Notes: generated by a model from the sequence alone, not told the origin. A stretch of 64,000 nucleotides of DNA from Anadara kagoshimensis (GCA_021292105.1 CM037870.1:47298508-47362507), one strand, 5' to 3'. Counted from the stretch's first letter, positions 12,405 to 24,333 are shown. Made by a program: numbers and translations.

Positions 12405-12545
12405 TTCTATTTTCTCATATCAACATCTTAAAAAAACATTTAGATTTCTACAATTTTAGTCCACACTACTGATGAGGAATTTTATTCCGAAATGACCGTC
12501 TAGTGCTACAAAATTAAAACGGGTTAAGTAACAATTGACACAGTG
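12405..12545 (+). repeat. Family H repeat containing a hammerhead
   Basis: A plus-strand copy of the dispersed family: CAACATCTT, a body ending TTTTAGTCCACACTA, the hammerhead core, then the tail TACAAAATTAAAACGGG. Only the 3' part is clear; the upstream part has diverged. Confidence 0.75.
12464..12505 (+). ncRNA. Hammerhead ribozyme motif, type I
   Basis: The segments are: stem I strand CACTA (12464-12468); core CTGATGA (12469-12475); stem II GGAAT/ATTCC with a TTT loop (12476-12488); GAAA (12489-12492); a very short stem III closing a GACC-like loop; then GTC with predicted cleavage after C12500; and stem I return strand TAGTG (12501-12505), which pairs perfectly with CACTA. Every universally conserved core base of the family is present. 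Stem III is short and includes a U-G pair, as is common in retroelement-borne metazoan hammerheads, which often work as dimers. Self-cleavage activity is inferred, not shown. Confidence 0.75.
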
Positions 12546-12678
12546 ATAAATCTGTAATAGTACATTTGTAGCTGTAAGCAAACGTAGTAATTCAAATTTT
12601 TCTATTGTCAATTTTCATTTTCTATGCAGCAATAAACCTGTTTCTCCTGCTAATGGTGTTTTTGTCTTATAATTAATA

Positions 12679-13068
12679 CGCTATGGTAGAGTTTGTTCTC
12701 ACTACCGGAACTTTATGCAATGAAGAGAGCTTCTTACAAATAAATTGTTGACTGAGGGACATTGCAAGTTTTATCAAGGCCATCAAATAGTTTTATGTCT
12801 ACCATCACAATATCTTTGATAAATACGTCGTCTCTTTATCCAAAGATACCCTGGGTATGTTATTTGACACCTCATGATTCCATATTCCTTTCATTCTCAA
12901 TTTTAATTGGATACATCGTCTGTGTAGGTAGCTTTACAGGTGGTACTTACGCTTCCGGAACATATGACCTTACTTTCCCTCGGTGGAATTTCACGTGTTT
13001 AATTTTAATCAGATACTTTGCTTTCGAATTGCGATTTCAATATGGATTGGTGTGTTTGTTTTTAAATT
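12679..13068 (+). repeat. Family B repeat, full length
   Basis: Runs from CGCTATGGTAGAGTTTG to ATGGATTGGTGTGTTTG, about 390 bp, with all family landmarks but in diverged form. The long plus-strand ORF through it (12762-13160) is a chance reading of the repeat. Confidence 0.8.
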
Positions 13069-13379
13069 TTCAAAATAATTTTTTTCTTTGCTCAGAGCTA
13101 CAAACTTTCCGGGAATATGACACTAATAACCTGTATCTCGAATTGTGTCAATTGGTCTAGATTTGCGGTCTATTCAAAATATTTACTTAGGAGGTAAGTC
13201 TTTAGGTTCGAACAAAAATTCAAATACAACATAACCAGTAAACAGACTTACAATATAGGAATATGGAAGATAACATCAATAACAGGATTAGTGAAAACGG
13301 TTTGGAAAACCTTCGAGAGAAGTATTAAACAATTCGGAAATTACTGGCGATATTGAAAAGCCTATCCAAATCAACAAAT

Positions 13380-13700
13380 TTTATAGGACCAATCCTCCAC
13401 CCCCTAAAACCCAATGGTTATACTAGAATAGTAATAGCCCAACTGAACCTAAAGAGAGAAAATATCTTATTTTTAGTAAAGCCAGAGTATTAAATGTAAA
13501 ACTTCTAATATTAGTATCAATCCCCAATTTCCTAAATCAGTCGGGAGAAGAGAAATCGCCTCTTCGTAGTACAAGAACAGTTGAACAAGCAAAACATCGA
13601 TACTAAAGCATATGGTGTAAACTTGTATACAAACAGATACTACCAATACCGTATTTCGGGAAAAGGCTGCACTACCAAAGGCAAATGACGTGTTCAAAAC
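13380..13700 (+). pseudogene. Possible L1/Tx1-type LINE ORF1 remnant
   Basis: Broken plus-strand frames resemble the RNA-binding part of ORF1 proteins of L1/Tx1 LINEs: a stretch like RIVIAQLNLKRENILFLVK, then after several stops a stretch like RLFVVQEQLNKQNIDTKAY. Stops and frameshifts are frequent. The reverse transcriptase remnant at 14160 lies downstream in the same orientation, which supports the reading. The resemblance is weak. Confidence 0.35.
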
Positions 13701-14159
13701 TGCACTTGACATAAAACAAGCATATGTTTGATTCGGGGGATACCTTGGCTAAACACGGAAACCTATTAATTGGCCACGCAATGCCTGCCAGCACGATAAA
13801 AGATGTCGGGTAAGGCCTCAGTGTATTGCTGACCATACAGGCATTAGCGGCATTCACGCATAAAGGTATTGTTTACCGATTTACAAACGAACAGGTTGTA
13901 ATTAATGGAAAGTAAGTAGACGGTCTAAGTATCCTGAGATGTATGAAAGAGGAGGGGATTTGATGAAAGTTCTTTGTAATTAATTATTTCATGTAAAGAT
14001 ATTAATCTGAAAATTCTAATATAAAATATAGATTAAAATAAATATCTTAAATCATGCATATTAACAAAACTAACGAAATCTGAATGTAAACGTATGTGAA
14101 AAAAAACCTTTTAAAAAGTATTAAAAATCCTGGGTCAGATTGTAAAATTTTAAAAGTGT

Positions 14160-14500
14160 TTGGAAAGATATTGAATTGTTTGTGAATAGATCCCTTAATT
14201 AAGGTTATAGGAAGGGTAAACTTTTAATAACTCAGTGGGAAGGAATTACCAATAGAAGGAATACCAAAATATTTATTGAAAAACTTAATACAGTAGGATC
14301 AGGATTCATAGCTAATAGAATTAAGCCGTCATTGGAAAATATCATTGGAAGAGAACAAACAGGTTTCATTCCAGAAAAATATAAAGAAGAAAACAGAAAA
14401 CATATATAATGCAATATAGCAAAGAAAATTGTATTCCTGATTTATTTTTTCTAGTTGACTTTAAGAAAGCTTTCGATTCTATATCTTAGTCTTTTTTAGA
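14160..14500 (+). pseudogene. L1/Tx1-type LINE reverse transcriptase remnant
   Basis: The plus strand reads FIANRIKPSLENIIGREQTG, then FIPEKYKEEN, and after a stop and frame change DLFFLVDFKKAFDSIS. This is the region leading into motif A of the LINE reverse transcriptase: the conserved NRIK...QTGFI block followed by the catalytic-aspartate-bearing VDFKKAFDS. No other RT motifs follow, and stops break every frame. It is a dead fragment, perhaps of the same family as the piece at 39730-40920. Confidence 0.75.
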
Positions 14501-14720
14501 TAACGTTTAAGAAATTTTTAATTTTTTGATTTAAAATTTTTTTTTTGGATATCTATAGAATGGATAAGTACTTTTTACGAAGATATAAAGTCTGCAGTGA
14601 CGTCTAGTCCCATGTTCTATTCATTCTTAATTTTTTATTTTATTTTCATTGCTATCTTGATACAAGGTAGTTATCCTTACTGTGAACCCACCCTTACTTC
14701 TCTAATGACATTTACCACTG

Positions 14721-15055
14721 TGGTAGCTCAGTTGGTAGAGTGCTCGCTCCGTATGTGGGAGGTCGTGGGTTCGATCCACGGCCGGGTCTGACCAAAGACT
14801 GGAAAGTGGGTAGTGACTGTTCCTTGGTCAAGCACTCGGCATTACGAAATGAAAGTCACGGTTCTTTTGGATTTGAACTTAAAATAAACGAGGTCCTGTG
14901 TCACGGTGGGCTTGGCACGTTAAAGAACCCTGCAGTATAATGCCATCAGCGCTACACACAGGCAAAATTTCTGCGCCTTCGCCTATCGCTGGCGACGTCT
15001 CGTTATAAGTGAAATATTCTTGACTGGGACGTTAAACACCATTACTCACTCACTC
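14721..15055 (+). repeat. tRNA-derived SINE
   Basis: The head is clearly tRNA-like: GTGGTAGCTCAGTTGGTAGAG contains box A and GGTTCGATCCACGG contains box B. The body includes GGCACGTTAAAGAACCCTGC and GCTGGCGACGTCTCGTTATA. The 3' end is AAGTGAAATATTCTTGACTG, then GGACGTTAAACACC, and a CTCACTCACT tail. The AAGTGAAA...TTGACTGGGAC 3' end is shared with fragments near 30500, 33600 and 54610, suggesting a common LINE partner. The tRNA part cannot be called a functional tRNA because the acceptor 3' side runs into SINE body. Confidence 0.85.
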
Positions 15056-16324
15056 TAATTAAATTTTATTTCAGCGACTTAATTTTCTCAAAGTTTTTAC
15101 TCTGCTGTTAAGGTTGGGTTGTGATTTGATTATGTATCAGTTTGTTTGCAGTTGAATGATAGTGATGTAATATTGAAACATTTTTAAATATTAAACACAC
15201 GATATAAAACCATACATGGCAACACCTTAAAACTGACTAAAATCAAAATTGTTTAATAATGTGTTGCGTTTATATTTCAAAGCGTTAATTATCATGTATG
15301 CGGAGAATAGTAAGTCTAAAAAAATAATCCCGATTGTCTCTCTTTTGATGTCCATATAGGCATTATAGGAATAATACACTGGTATCCGATTTTTCGTCAA
15401 AAACGCTTCGATCAATTAATTGGTATAAGAATCTGAATTTTATACCATATCAAAAGACGTTTACCATTATCTCACAGACCGCAATGTAATAGAGTACACT
15501 CAGGTTGGTGCATTATATATAAAGTGTTTTTGTAGTAGTACTACTACTTGTAATTTTGCCTGTATTGTAGTTTATTTCTTATTCTACTGGTAAACTTACA
15601 AAAACAATGACTATCTAGTAATAGGCATTAAGATACACCTACGTTGTTATCAATTCTTTTTACTCTCCTTTCATTGTCTGGAATGTGGAACTGGAAACAA
15701 TAACTCTCCAATACTAAAATAGTAAGTCCCTGTTTCTAAAATGAAAAAAAGACTCAAAACAATATTGCTGAAGATTTAACTTTAAACGCTTTAAAATGCG
15801 TAAACACTAAACAGTAATGTGAAAATTTGAAAAATCAAAAAATTAAAAATTTTGTTTCCTTACCAACTGCTTAAAACTAAAGTGTATTTTAAGTAGCTAA
15901 AGATCCTCATAACTCTCAATTCCATTATGTTTTAGGAATGAAGTTATTAGGACTTTCATCTCTACTTGATAATTGTGTACCCGAAAGACATTTCGTTGTG
16001 ACCGAATACTAAGGTTGTCTCGAATAAAAATTCGCAGAAATAATAATTAATAATTGATTAATTCAAAAATATAAACGAAGATTACATCTATGACCAATCG
16101 CATGTTATATGGTTAATTATTTACCCAGAAATATTAAATATATTTGTCAAATGTAATTAATATTGGATTTATAAACTCCTAATCCTTCCGTAGAATTAAA
16201 TAATGATTGTTATTATTATATTTACATATTCAAATTTTGATATTCTAAACAATGATTGCAGCTGCAGTGGCCCACTCAAACCTTTTCATAAAGTCATAAC
16301 CTGTCAGGTAACTCTTCAAACATG

Positions 16325-16490
16325 GCGGATGTAACTAGCTAAATATGAGGGGCTTACCTTCCGGAGCACCCGATCTCACTTCCCTGATGGAAGTAAAGAT
16401 GTTCAACTTTTCAGTTTCAAAATTGTTTTTTTTTCTTTGCTTTAGGAGTTGGATTTGTACCTAGATTGATATGTTTGGTTTTGATTTGTA
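16325..16490 (+). repeat. Family B repeat, 3' half
   Basis: Landmarks GGCGGATGTAACTAGCTAAA, CTTCCGGAGCACCCGATCTC, ACTTCCCTGATGGAAGT and the terminal block GATTGATATGTTTGG. Confidence 0.8.
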
Positions 16491-16653
16491 CTATTGTCAT
16501 GTGTTGCTATTTTATGAAACGCCAAAAAGCAATTGCCTTCCATGCATAATCACTAGGGATCTTGGTATCCGAATAACGACTGATCATAATAGAAGATATG
16601 CAAAAGATTTGTGATGTTTCCAAGAGATCCGGTTTCTGGCATCCTTCAGTAAA

Positions 16654-16654
<1 letters not shown>

Positions 16655-16702
<48 letters not shown>
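16655..16702. repeat. (CA)n microsatellite
   Basis: An uninterrupted CA run of about 24 units. The minus-strand Cys-Val ORF across it is an artefact of this repeat. Confidence 0.97.
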
Positions 16703-16703
<1 letters not shown>

Positions 16704-16959
16704 CCTTTGTACGAGGTAATTTTATATATAGAAAACTTAAAAATAAGTTAAAATGTTTCCTAAAACATTACTGAATTTATTCTTGGTAAAACATTGTTCT
16801 TATTACGTGTAAATGAATCACGCATGACTATTCACATGATATGTCATTATATATTTTACATAAAACCAGTTAATGGTTGTAAGTATTCTAGGGTTCAAGG
16901 TATGTGATATGTAATGTGATGTAAAGATTCCAATCGGTTCATATACTTACAGTTAAAGC

Positions 16960-17036
16960 TCTCTTAGTATTTAGAACAGATTATTAACTTATTAACTCTC
17001 TTAGTAATTAGAACATATTATTAACTTATTAACTAT
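16960..17036. repeat. Two-copy 38-bp tandem duplication
   Basis: CTCTTAGTATTTAGAACA...TTATTAACTTATTAACT is followed directly by a near copy CTCTTAGTAATTAGAACA...TTATTAACTTATTAACT. Confidence 0.8.
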
Positions 17037-17651
17037 TATTCTCAAACAAGTCAGGAGGAAAATTTATATCGCATGGTTGTACATCATATTTTATGTTTAG
17101 ATATTTTTAATGAAGTTACATCAAAGGAAATCTTTGATATGCTAAGTGAATACATTACAAGATATTTCATTATTGATGGATATCAGTATGGTACTTCCGG
17201 GTAGAACATAATGGTACTTTAGATCTGAAATCATCAAAGAACAGAGTAAATAAATCTATTATATATCTAAGATTTATACAGAGTGTGTTCTTAAATATTT
17301 ATCGATGTATTCACAAATTTTATCATTGAATAATTTAAAGACAAATGATAAGAAACGCATGACTATTCACATGATTTATTGCTTTCTGAAACGAGAGGAA
17401 ACAATGAAGATAAAATGCTTAAAAATTAAATGCTGAGGCTTTATTTTGTCTTTTCGTTCCTAAAACTTCGTCTTTTTGCCCAGTGAAACAGCCAAACTCA
17501 TCGGTGTCATTCACAATATTCTATCAAATGTATCTGAAGCAAATAAAAAAAAAACTAAAATAAACTCCACTGCCGGTAATTTTCATTAAAAAAATAAACA
17601 ATTATTTGCCTTTCAATGCAAAATGGCAACTGTTTTTTTAAATAATATATT

Positions 17652-17775
17652 ACTAGCTAAAAAGGAGGGGAGCACCCGCTCTCACTTCCCTTCTTCAGGT
17701 GTTTAACCTAATTTGTCAGTTCAAAAGTTTCCCCGTTAGTTCTGCATTGTGATTCGGACATGTTTGTTTTTGATC
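17652..17775 (+). repeat. Family B repeat, 3' fragment
   Basis: ACTAGCTAAAAAGGAGG, GGAGCACCCGCTCTCACTTC and GCATTGTGATTCGGACATG are recognisable; the middle is shortened. Confidence 0.7.
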
Positions 17776-18420
17776 ATATATTCAATATTTTAGTGTTTTA
17801 TAAAACATGTTAATTGGCATTTGCTATCAATTGAAAAAGTTGACATAAATTGGGCATCAATCTTAAAAATAACATGGTGCATGTTAACCAGTCGCAAAAA
17901 CAACATTCATATACGCGTATAAGGTAAAGTGTTCCTTTAGGAGACTTACATAGATTAATTAGATTTAGAGAAAGTATAAAAGTATAATCAATACGATAGA
18001 TAGATATAAGACAAGATCGGATTCTCCATCTGTAAATTAAGTGAAGACTTCTAATTACCATGCATTCACATCTCAATTATCCTAACTTTAGACAATTTTA
18101 ACTTCATATACCAATGAATTATCTACGATATCTGAATGATTTAGTAGAGCTTTATCCTTTCAGGCTTAACAGATAATTTGTCGTGTTCTCAATTCTCAAT
18201 CAACTCGGCCACTTAAATGCCAACCTAATTTCAAACTCTAACATAGCGATTTGTCATGACTCTTTATGATACCATCTGTACACTCCTTGGAAATTAGAAA
18301 CGGAACAGTTTAAAATTGAAGAAGGGAACTTGGAACCGAGAAACATATGACATGTGCTTGTCGACAGCCAATACAACCAAGAATACGAACCAATACAGTT
18401 AATGATTCAACGGTCAAAGA

Positions 18421-18446
18421 AAAAAAAAAAAAAGAAAAAAAAAAAT
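18421..18446. repeat. A-rich tract
   Basis: A poly(A) run interrupted by single G and T bases. It could be a retroelement tail, but no element body is recognisable beside it. Confidence 0.8.
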
Positions 18447-18682
18447 AATAATTGGACCAACGATTACAAAACCCACTGGCTGCTTTGAATTAAACGAACA
18501 AGATTCCATTCGCAAAGATAACGCCAAAATTTTAGACAATGCAAAGGAACTCTACCATTTAATTAACCTGGGCGGAATTAACAATGCCATTAATACAAGT
18601 TTATAAACATGCGTATAGAAAGTAATACACAATTATTTACTTTTTAGTAGGTAGTCATAAAGATTTATAAATCCAAAATAAA

Positions 18683-18975
18683 CTTATCAATCCATGTCCA
18701 AATTACAATCCCAAAACAAAGTACAAACTTTGAAGTTTGAAACTGAAGTTAAACACGTAAACATGAGCCAGTGCTCCGAAAAGGTAAGTAACTTCCCAAT
18801 ACATGTCATGTGTCCGATCCAAATTGAGAATGAACTTAGTCACGTCAAATGTATTTAGAGTAATTTTGAATACAGATACATCATACTTATCAACCGTGAT
18901 TACTGGGATGACGGTCAAAAACCTTTATGAGGGCCTTGATAAGCCTAGGGTTGCAATATCTTTGCATCAACTTCA
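18683..18975 (-). repeat. Family B repeat
   Basis: A reverse copy from ATCAATCCATGTCCAAATTA to AGGGTTGCAATATC, with CTTATCAACCGTGATTACTG and GAGGGCCTTGATAAGCCTAG in between. Parts of the GTAGCTAGC block have been lost. Confidence 0.8.
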
Positions 18976-20151
18976 GACACATGATAGTCACATGACTTTT
19001 ACTTTTTTGGTAGATATATATCTAAACAAATGCGCATCAAGCCAAACTTTTGAATTAGCCGTTTTGTAATAAGCCTAAAACTTTTCACTATTCCTTAAAA
19101 TTAGTCAAAAACATTTATAAATGCGAAAGTATTCTGTATCATAGATTTTCTTATTAAACCTAGCAAGACTTGCAGCTATTTCATATTATAAGCTGGTTTA
19201 AGGTTTAGCCCTTCTTTGAACTGAATTGATTTAATCGAAATGTACAAGATTATTCAGATGATAAATTGACTATATCTGCATCTATAATTAATCTGTATCC
19301 ATAATAAGAATATAACTTTATAATAGGAGTGTATAGAACTGCATGTTTTAAATTTTTTTATGACTAGCGGAACGGATTTTAATTGAATTGAATTGAATTG
19401 ATGTTGTGCACTTTACAATTCGCTAAGTCAATTATTCTGCCTTAACATCAAACCATGATTACAATCAATTTTCCTATAAGAGATAGAAAAGTAAACTTTT
19501 TTGATTTTCTGTTTCAATCTTAATATTAAAGACTATGTGTAATGAGTACATTAACTGCACCTCCAACTACAGAGCAAAGGCAAAAGCCGGTACGATTGAA
19601 TTGTATCTGATGACGTTAGTAGGAGAGGCTGTTGTTTTCAGCATTTGAGGGATTGAAAATCAAGTGGAAAAGTGACTCATATTTTAACAATAGGAATGAA
19701 AGTTATCCAAGTAAGCAAACAACAACCAATTGGTTAATATTGTAATTTTGGTTCGTTTCTGTGTCTCCCTGAAGTTTTGGAATTAAAACAAGTAAGATAA
19801 ATATAGTAGTTCCAAAACTAATTGGGTTCCCGTTTAATAATATATAATTATAATATATGATATGCATTTTGTTCGTCATGGTATCGCTGAATGCCCTCAT
19901 ATTTTAGTCAAACATGTTAACATGTTTACTTATTTTGATATTATAATAACAATTCAAATCATCATTATTATTGGCTCTGTTTAATAGAAAATGTCGTACA
20001 ATGTTCAGGCGATCACAGACAACAATGTTTTGAATACCTGTTCTTGATTGTTATTATACAGAAGAGTTCTCATTGTCAGGATAATTGACAGCTATCCCTG
20101 CAACTAGCACAATAAGGCATACTTATGTAGTATGTGTTTCCAAATAAATAA

Positions 20152-20545
20152 GCTATGGTAGAGCTTGTTCCAACAACGGGGACCTTAAACAACGAAGCAG
20201 ACTGCTTGCTAAGAAATTGTTGACTCATGGATATTGCATGCCTAGGCTTATCAAGGCCCTCAAAAAAAGTTGTATGACCGTCATCACAATATTGTTGATA
20301 AATTTGATGTCTCTGTGTCCAGGATGGCCTGACTATATAGTTGACATTCTATGTTCCTTAAACACAATTTTGATTACACACGTGGCGAGTGTAGCTAGCT
20401 AAACAGGAAGTGCTTACCCTTCCGGAGCACCCGGCCTTACTTCCCTGGTGGAATTTTACGTATCTTACTTGACTTGTCAGTACCAAAGTGTTAACTTTGC
20501 GTCTGGATTGTGATTCGGACATGGATTAGTATGTTTGTTTTTGAT
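20152..20545 (+). repeat. Family B repeat, full-length reference copy
   Basis: The best complete copy, about 394 bp. In order it contains GCTATGGTAGAGCTTG, CTTAAACAACGAAGCAGACT, AGGCTTATCAAGGCCCTC, TGACCGTCATCACAATATTG, ACACACGTGGCGAGTGTAGC, CTTCCGGAGCACCCGGCC, CTTCCCTGGTGGAA and the 3' end GGACATGGATTAGTATG. The ends do not form terminal inverted repeats, there is no poly(A) tail and no convincing pol III box pair. The class is therefore undetermined. Confidence 0.85.
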
Positions 20546-21284
20546 TTAGTTTAATATGTAGATATCCTATAATTACATGTATTGATAATTGCAATATAAA
20601 AGGGATGTTCAATGCCATCAGACAATATTGCCCAATTTCAATATAGACAAAGACGATAGAGTATTTATGTTCACATAATGGATGTTATACAAAATAATTT
20701 ACTTATACACCATTTACGCAATGGCGCGGGACAGAATTCTTACTATACAATTTACACTCAATAAAATTTCATAGCCATTTTTATTTTCCATCCTTTTATC
20801 GTCAAACGGACTGTAAATAGCAACTAAGTGACTTTTATCATTATGGTTCGAATAGTTTTGGCGCCATTACTTTGTAAAAAAGTGATAGACCTACTAAAAC
20901 GGTCATTGTTTTCCAATTACGTGCTTCATTCATGAAAACAGTAGGACATTAGACTTGTATATTAGTTTTTTGGAATAATTCATGTACTTTTAAGAGCCTT
21001 TAAATGCGTTTGTTTCAATCATGTAACCTAGATTTTAGACCTGGTTTATTTGTACCGGTATGATACAATTATTTTTTTGGATGCAGTGATTTATTTTATG
21101 CTTCAAACAATAACTATAATTATTTCCATATTGTTACATATTGGATTTTTATTGCTTTATATACCATGGTATCAAAACAACGTGTCGCCGCATCTACATC
21201 AGCTACAACGTTGCTATCGACTTTTTACATATAACATATCTTACATCAGACTGATGTCCAAACGAAAAGCTGGCAATTAGAATA

Positions 21285-21345
21285 AATCCGTGAACTTCCA
21301 CCAGGGAAGCGAGACCGGGTGCTCAGGAGGCGTAAGCACCCCCTG
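21285..21345 (-). repeat. Family B fragment
   Basis: AACTTCCACCAGGGAAGCGA and CCGGGTGCTCAGGAGGCGTA match the middle of family B in reverse. A longer similar copy follows at 21410. Confidence 0.8.
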
Positions 21346-21409
21346 TTACTGCAACGTTGCTTATCGACTTTCACATATAACATATCTTACATCAGAGTGA
21401 TAATAAAAA

Positions 21410-21512
21410 ACATGCATGCCAATCTATGTCCAAACTAAAAGCTGGTAAATCCGTGAACTTTCACCAGGGAAGCGAGACCGGGTGCTCAGGAAGGGTAAGC
21501 ACCTCCTGTTTA
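21410..21512 (-). repeat. Family B fragment, duplicated with its neighbour
   Basis: Matches the fragment at 21285 and shares about 60 bases of flanking sequence with it (AACGTTGC...CATATAACATATCTTACATC). A segmental tandem duplication of roughly 140 bp therefore carried a family B piece with it. Confidence 0.75.
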
Positions 21513-21624
21513 GAACATTCAAAAATGGAACAGGAAAATGGTTTACGTTTTATTGTGTATCTTGAATAAATTTCTCTTTTCATAGCTGCATGTTCCAGTC
21601 ATTCCCAATGTTTGTCTCACACAG

Positions 21625-21700
21625 CCTGTAGCTTGCTTAAAAGAGGTACTTACCCTTCGTAAAGACCCAACCTTATTTGTTTGTGAAAGTTCAAGTGCTT
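21625..21700 (+). repeat. Family B fragment, diverged
   Basis: GCCTGTAGCTTGCTTAAAAG, AGGTACTTACCCTTCG and GTGAAAGTTCAAGTGCTTAA align in order with the middle of family B. Confidence 0.55.
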
Positions 21701-23071
21701 AACTAATGCTAGCTATATATAGTTTCTAATGTTTAAGGCTGTTTTGGGTTATGGTGTAACATGGGCCGACAATTTATTTTTTGATTTTCAATGAAAAGCT
21801 TATTTTTAAATTGAATAAGCTCCTTTATGGACCACTGGTTTTGATATAAATTTGACCATAGTTATATAACCACACCATTGTATATGCCAGTGTCCATCCA
21901 AAGTCGGGGAATTTATAATCAGAAGTCCCAATTTTGTGTTATTGTTTGTTTTTTTTAAAAATGTTTTTCTAGAATTTTCATACATACTGTAATAAGAACA
22001 AAAAATAATGTTTATCAATACCATCATATTCATCAAGCTCAATTTCTTATCCTAAATTTTAATAATAAAAATACTGATTAACTTTTTGCTATAAACAACA
22101 ATCAAATTTATGTTTTCAATAATTAGTGAACCAAACGTTCGTTTTAGGAAGCACTACTTGTACCATAATTTGAGATTATTTAAGCCTCGTATAAAAAACA
22201 AATCAACAGTGCCAAGGTCGTGAGTTTTATAATCAGTTTGGTAGCCATTTCTAATTATCTTTTGTCTCATCTCATTTATTTGGTGTACTTGTTTGTACAT
22301 TTATGTCGGCATTAAACAATAAATGGGAAAATTGTTTATATTGTTTCTTTACATATCCAAGACAAAATTAATGATGTTTGCTTGAATGTAATCATAGGCG
22401 CTTGACCTTATTTGTATTTCTTCAACATAAATGTTTTTTCTTATTTTTTAAGACAAAATCAATGATATTTAGATGACCTTTCCACGTAATCAAAAAACAA
22501 AGTTACAAGTCGATGTCCAAAAATCAACATAAATGTCAAATCACTGTAGAACTAAACCAATGACATACACGTGGTAATTACACTAATTACTGGGATACAT
22601 ACATACATATATGGTTCATCGCATCAATACTGATGATCTAAGTTGAAATTTCAGAATAAAATGTCGAGTAAAACACACTTAGACACGCGTTACATACTAA
22701 TTATTTCACACTCTTCTAATCCCACTCAATCAAAAGTAGCATTCAAGTGACCAAATTCTGGGTTAGAAGACACGTTCGGACTTGATTTCTGCTTATGGGC
22801 CTTATTTTCTAAAAAATAAATCCAAGTTCAAGGTTGTATCAATACATTTCGATAATTGTTTTTACACGGCCTTTTACAAAGACTATTTAATACTATTTAG
22901 AAATTCCACCCACAGACGGAATCCGTCTTCAACAATTTCAAGACAGTCTTATTTCGTTCGTACTGAGTATGAACTGATGAAAAATGTTTTTATGAAAGAA
23001 AGATACTATTCTAGACTTATTGATGTTATGATTTTATGTTTTATTTTATATTTTCATGTTAATGTTCATAC

Positions 23072-23245
23072 CCTGTGTTACACACGTGACGTTTGTAGCT
23101 ATCTAAACTGGAGGTGCTTACCCTTCCGGAGCACCCGGCCTTACTTCCCTGGTGGAAGTTCACGTGTTTAACCTAGCTAGCTTGTCAGTTTCAAAGATTT
23201 TACTTCTGGATTGTGATTTGGACATAGATTAGCATGTTTGTTTTG
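23072..23245 (+). repeat. Family B repeat, 3' half
   Basis: A well-preserved copy from TACACACGTGACG through CTTCCGGAGCACCCGGCC and CCTGGTGGAAGTTCACGTG to GGACATAGATTAGCATG. Confidence 0.85.
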
Positions 23246-23289
23246 ATGATTACATAGCATTTTAATGTGTCAAACTTGGGCAATACCTA

Positions 23290-23890
23290 CTTTTATTCAC
23301 ACAGGAAACAGTTCTGTTTTAGTGTTGTCAACTATAGGGAAACAGTTTCCTGGAGTTTTTGATTGGAGAGGTATATTGAGCTCGTAATTTTGCTCGGGTA
23401 AGATACATGTATCTATCAAGACTACTATAGAAAAAATCCTCAGTTCTACTGAGTGTTGTCTGGATAAGTATAGTGCCCTCACTTTTCTGCTCGGGTTCCG
23501 CTACAGACAACTCACAGGACAAAAACAAAGTTCTACTGCAGTGTTATGAACTATACTGATATAATTCTACTCTAGTGTTGTTTGAAGAGGTTAAGTGTCC
23601 TCACTTTTCTGCTCGGGCTCCGCTACAGACAACATTACAGGACACAAACAAAGTTCTACTACAGTGTTATGAACTATGGGGAAATAATTTTACTGCAGTG
23701 TTATCTAAAGAGGTAAGTGTCCTTACATTTCGGATCGGACATTATATCTACCAAGGCAACAATACAGGAACACAGGTGTAGTGCTGTAGTGTTGTCGGGA
23801 GAGGTAAGTGACTCAATCCCCCACATGTCGACTCGGGCGCTCTATCTATCCAGACAATACAACAGGGAAATGCACCCTTATGAATGGTCT
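23290..23890. repeat. Degenerate tandem array, unit about 120-130 bp
   Basis: The block AGTGTTGT(C/T)...GTCCTCACTTTTCTGCTCGG, then CTACAGACAAC, then AGTTCTACTGCAGTGTTATG, recurs about four times with drifting sequence. Units start near 23445, 23570, 23695 and 23790. Short ORFs in both strands repeat with the unit and are not genes. It follows directly after a family B copy. Confidence 0.75.
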
Positions 23891-24333
23891 ATAACGGATT
23901 TGTAGTTACTTAGAGCAGAGTAAGAGTGTGTGTGACTATTGTACAGCAGATTAATTTTAGGTACAGCTGAATAGACAATGCGGTGTCTTAGAACATTAAT
24001 ATTTCCGTATTAGGAGTGACCATTTTATATGAAGGTTATCACTCTTGTTTTTTTACAACATACAGACACCAATCTAATCATAAACAGTGAAAAGCAAATT
24101 AAATGTGCTGGATCACACTTACAGGAAACACTCTAACAACAAGAATTCTTAACTATAGAAGAAGCTTGTTAACTTCTGAACTTTTTAATTTTCTCTTCAA
24201 ACTTAAAATACAGGAACTAAATTACTGAGAGGAAATGAAAGAATTTCTAGTATTTTCAGTTGATTGAGTTAGTCATGTTAGAATTTGAAACATTTAAGAC
24301 TAAAATGAAAACAAGTTTGTCTTTAAGATTGTT

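Noticed and set aside
12762..13160. A 132-residue plus-strand ORF
   Set aside because: It lies almost wholly within a full-length family B repeat whose other copies are not open in this frame.
14721..14795. A functional tRNA gene
   Set aside because: The promoter boxes are good, but the sequence continues into a SINE body and the acceptor stem is not closed properly.
16507..16701. Cys-Val repeat protein on the minus strand
   Set aside because: It is a translation of the CA microsatellite.
22970..23015. CTGATGA followed by GAAA, a possible third hammerhead
   Set aside because: Stems I and II do not pair and no GTC lies at the right place; it is a chance match in AT-rich sequence.
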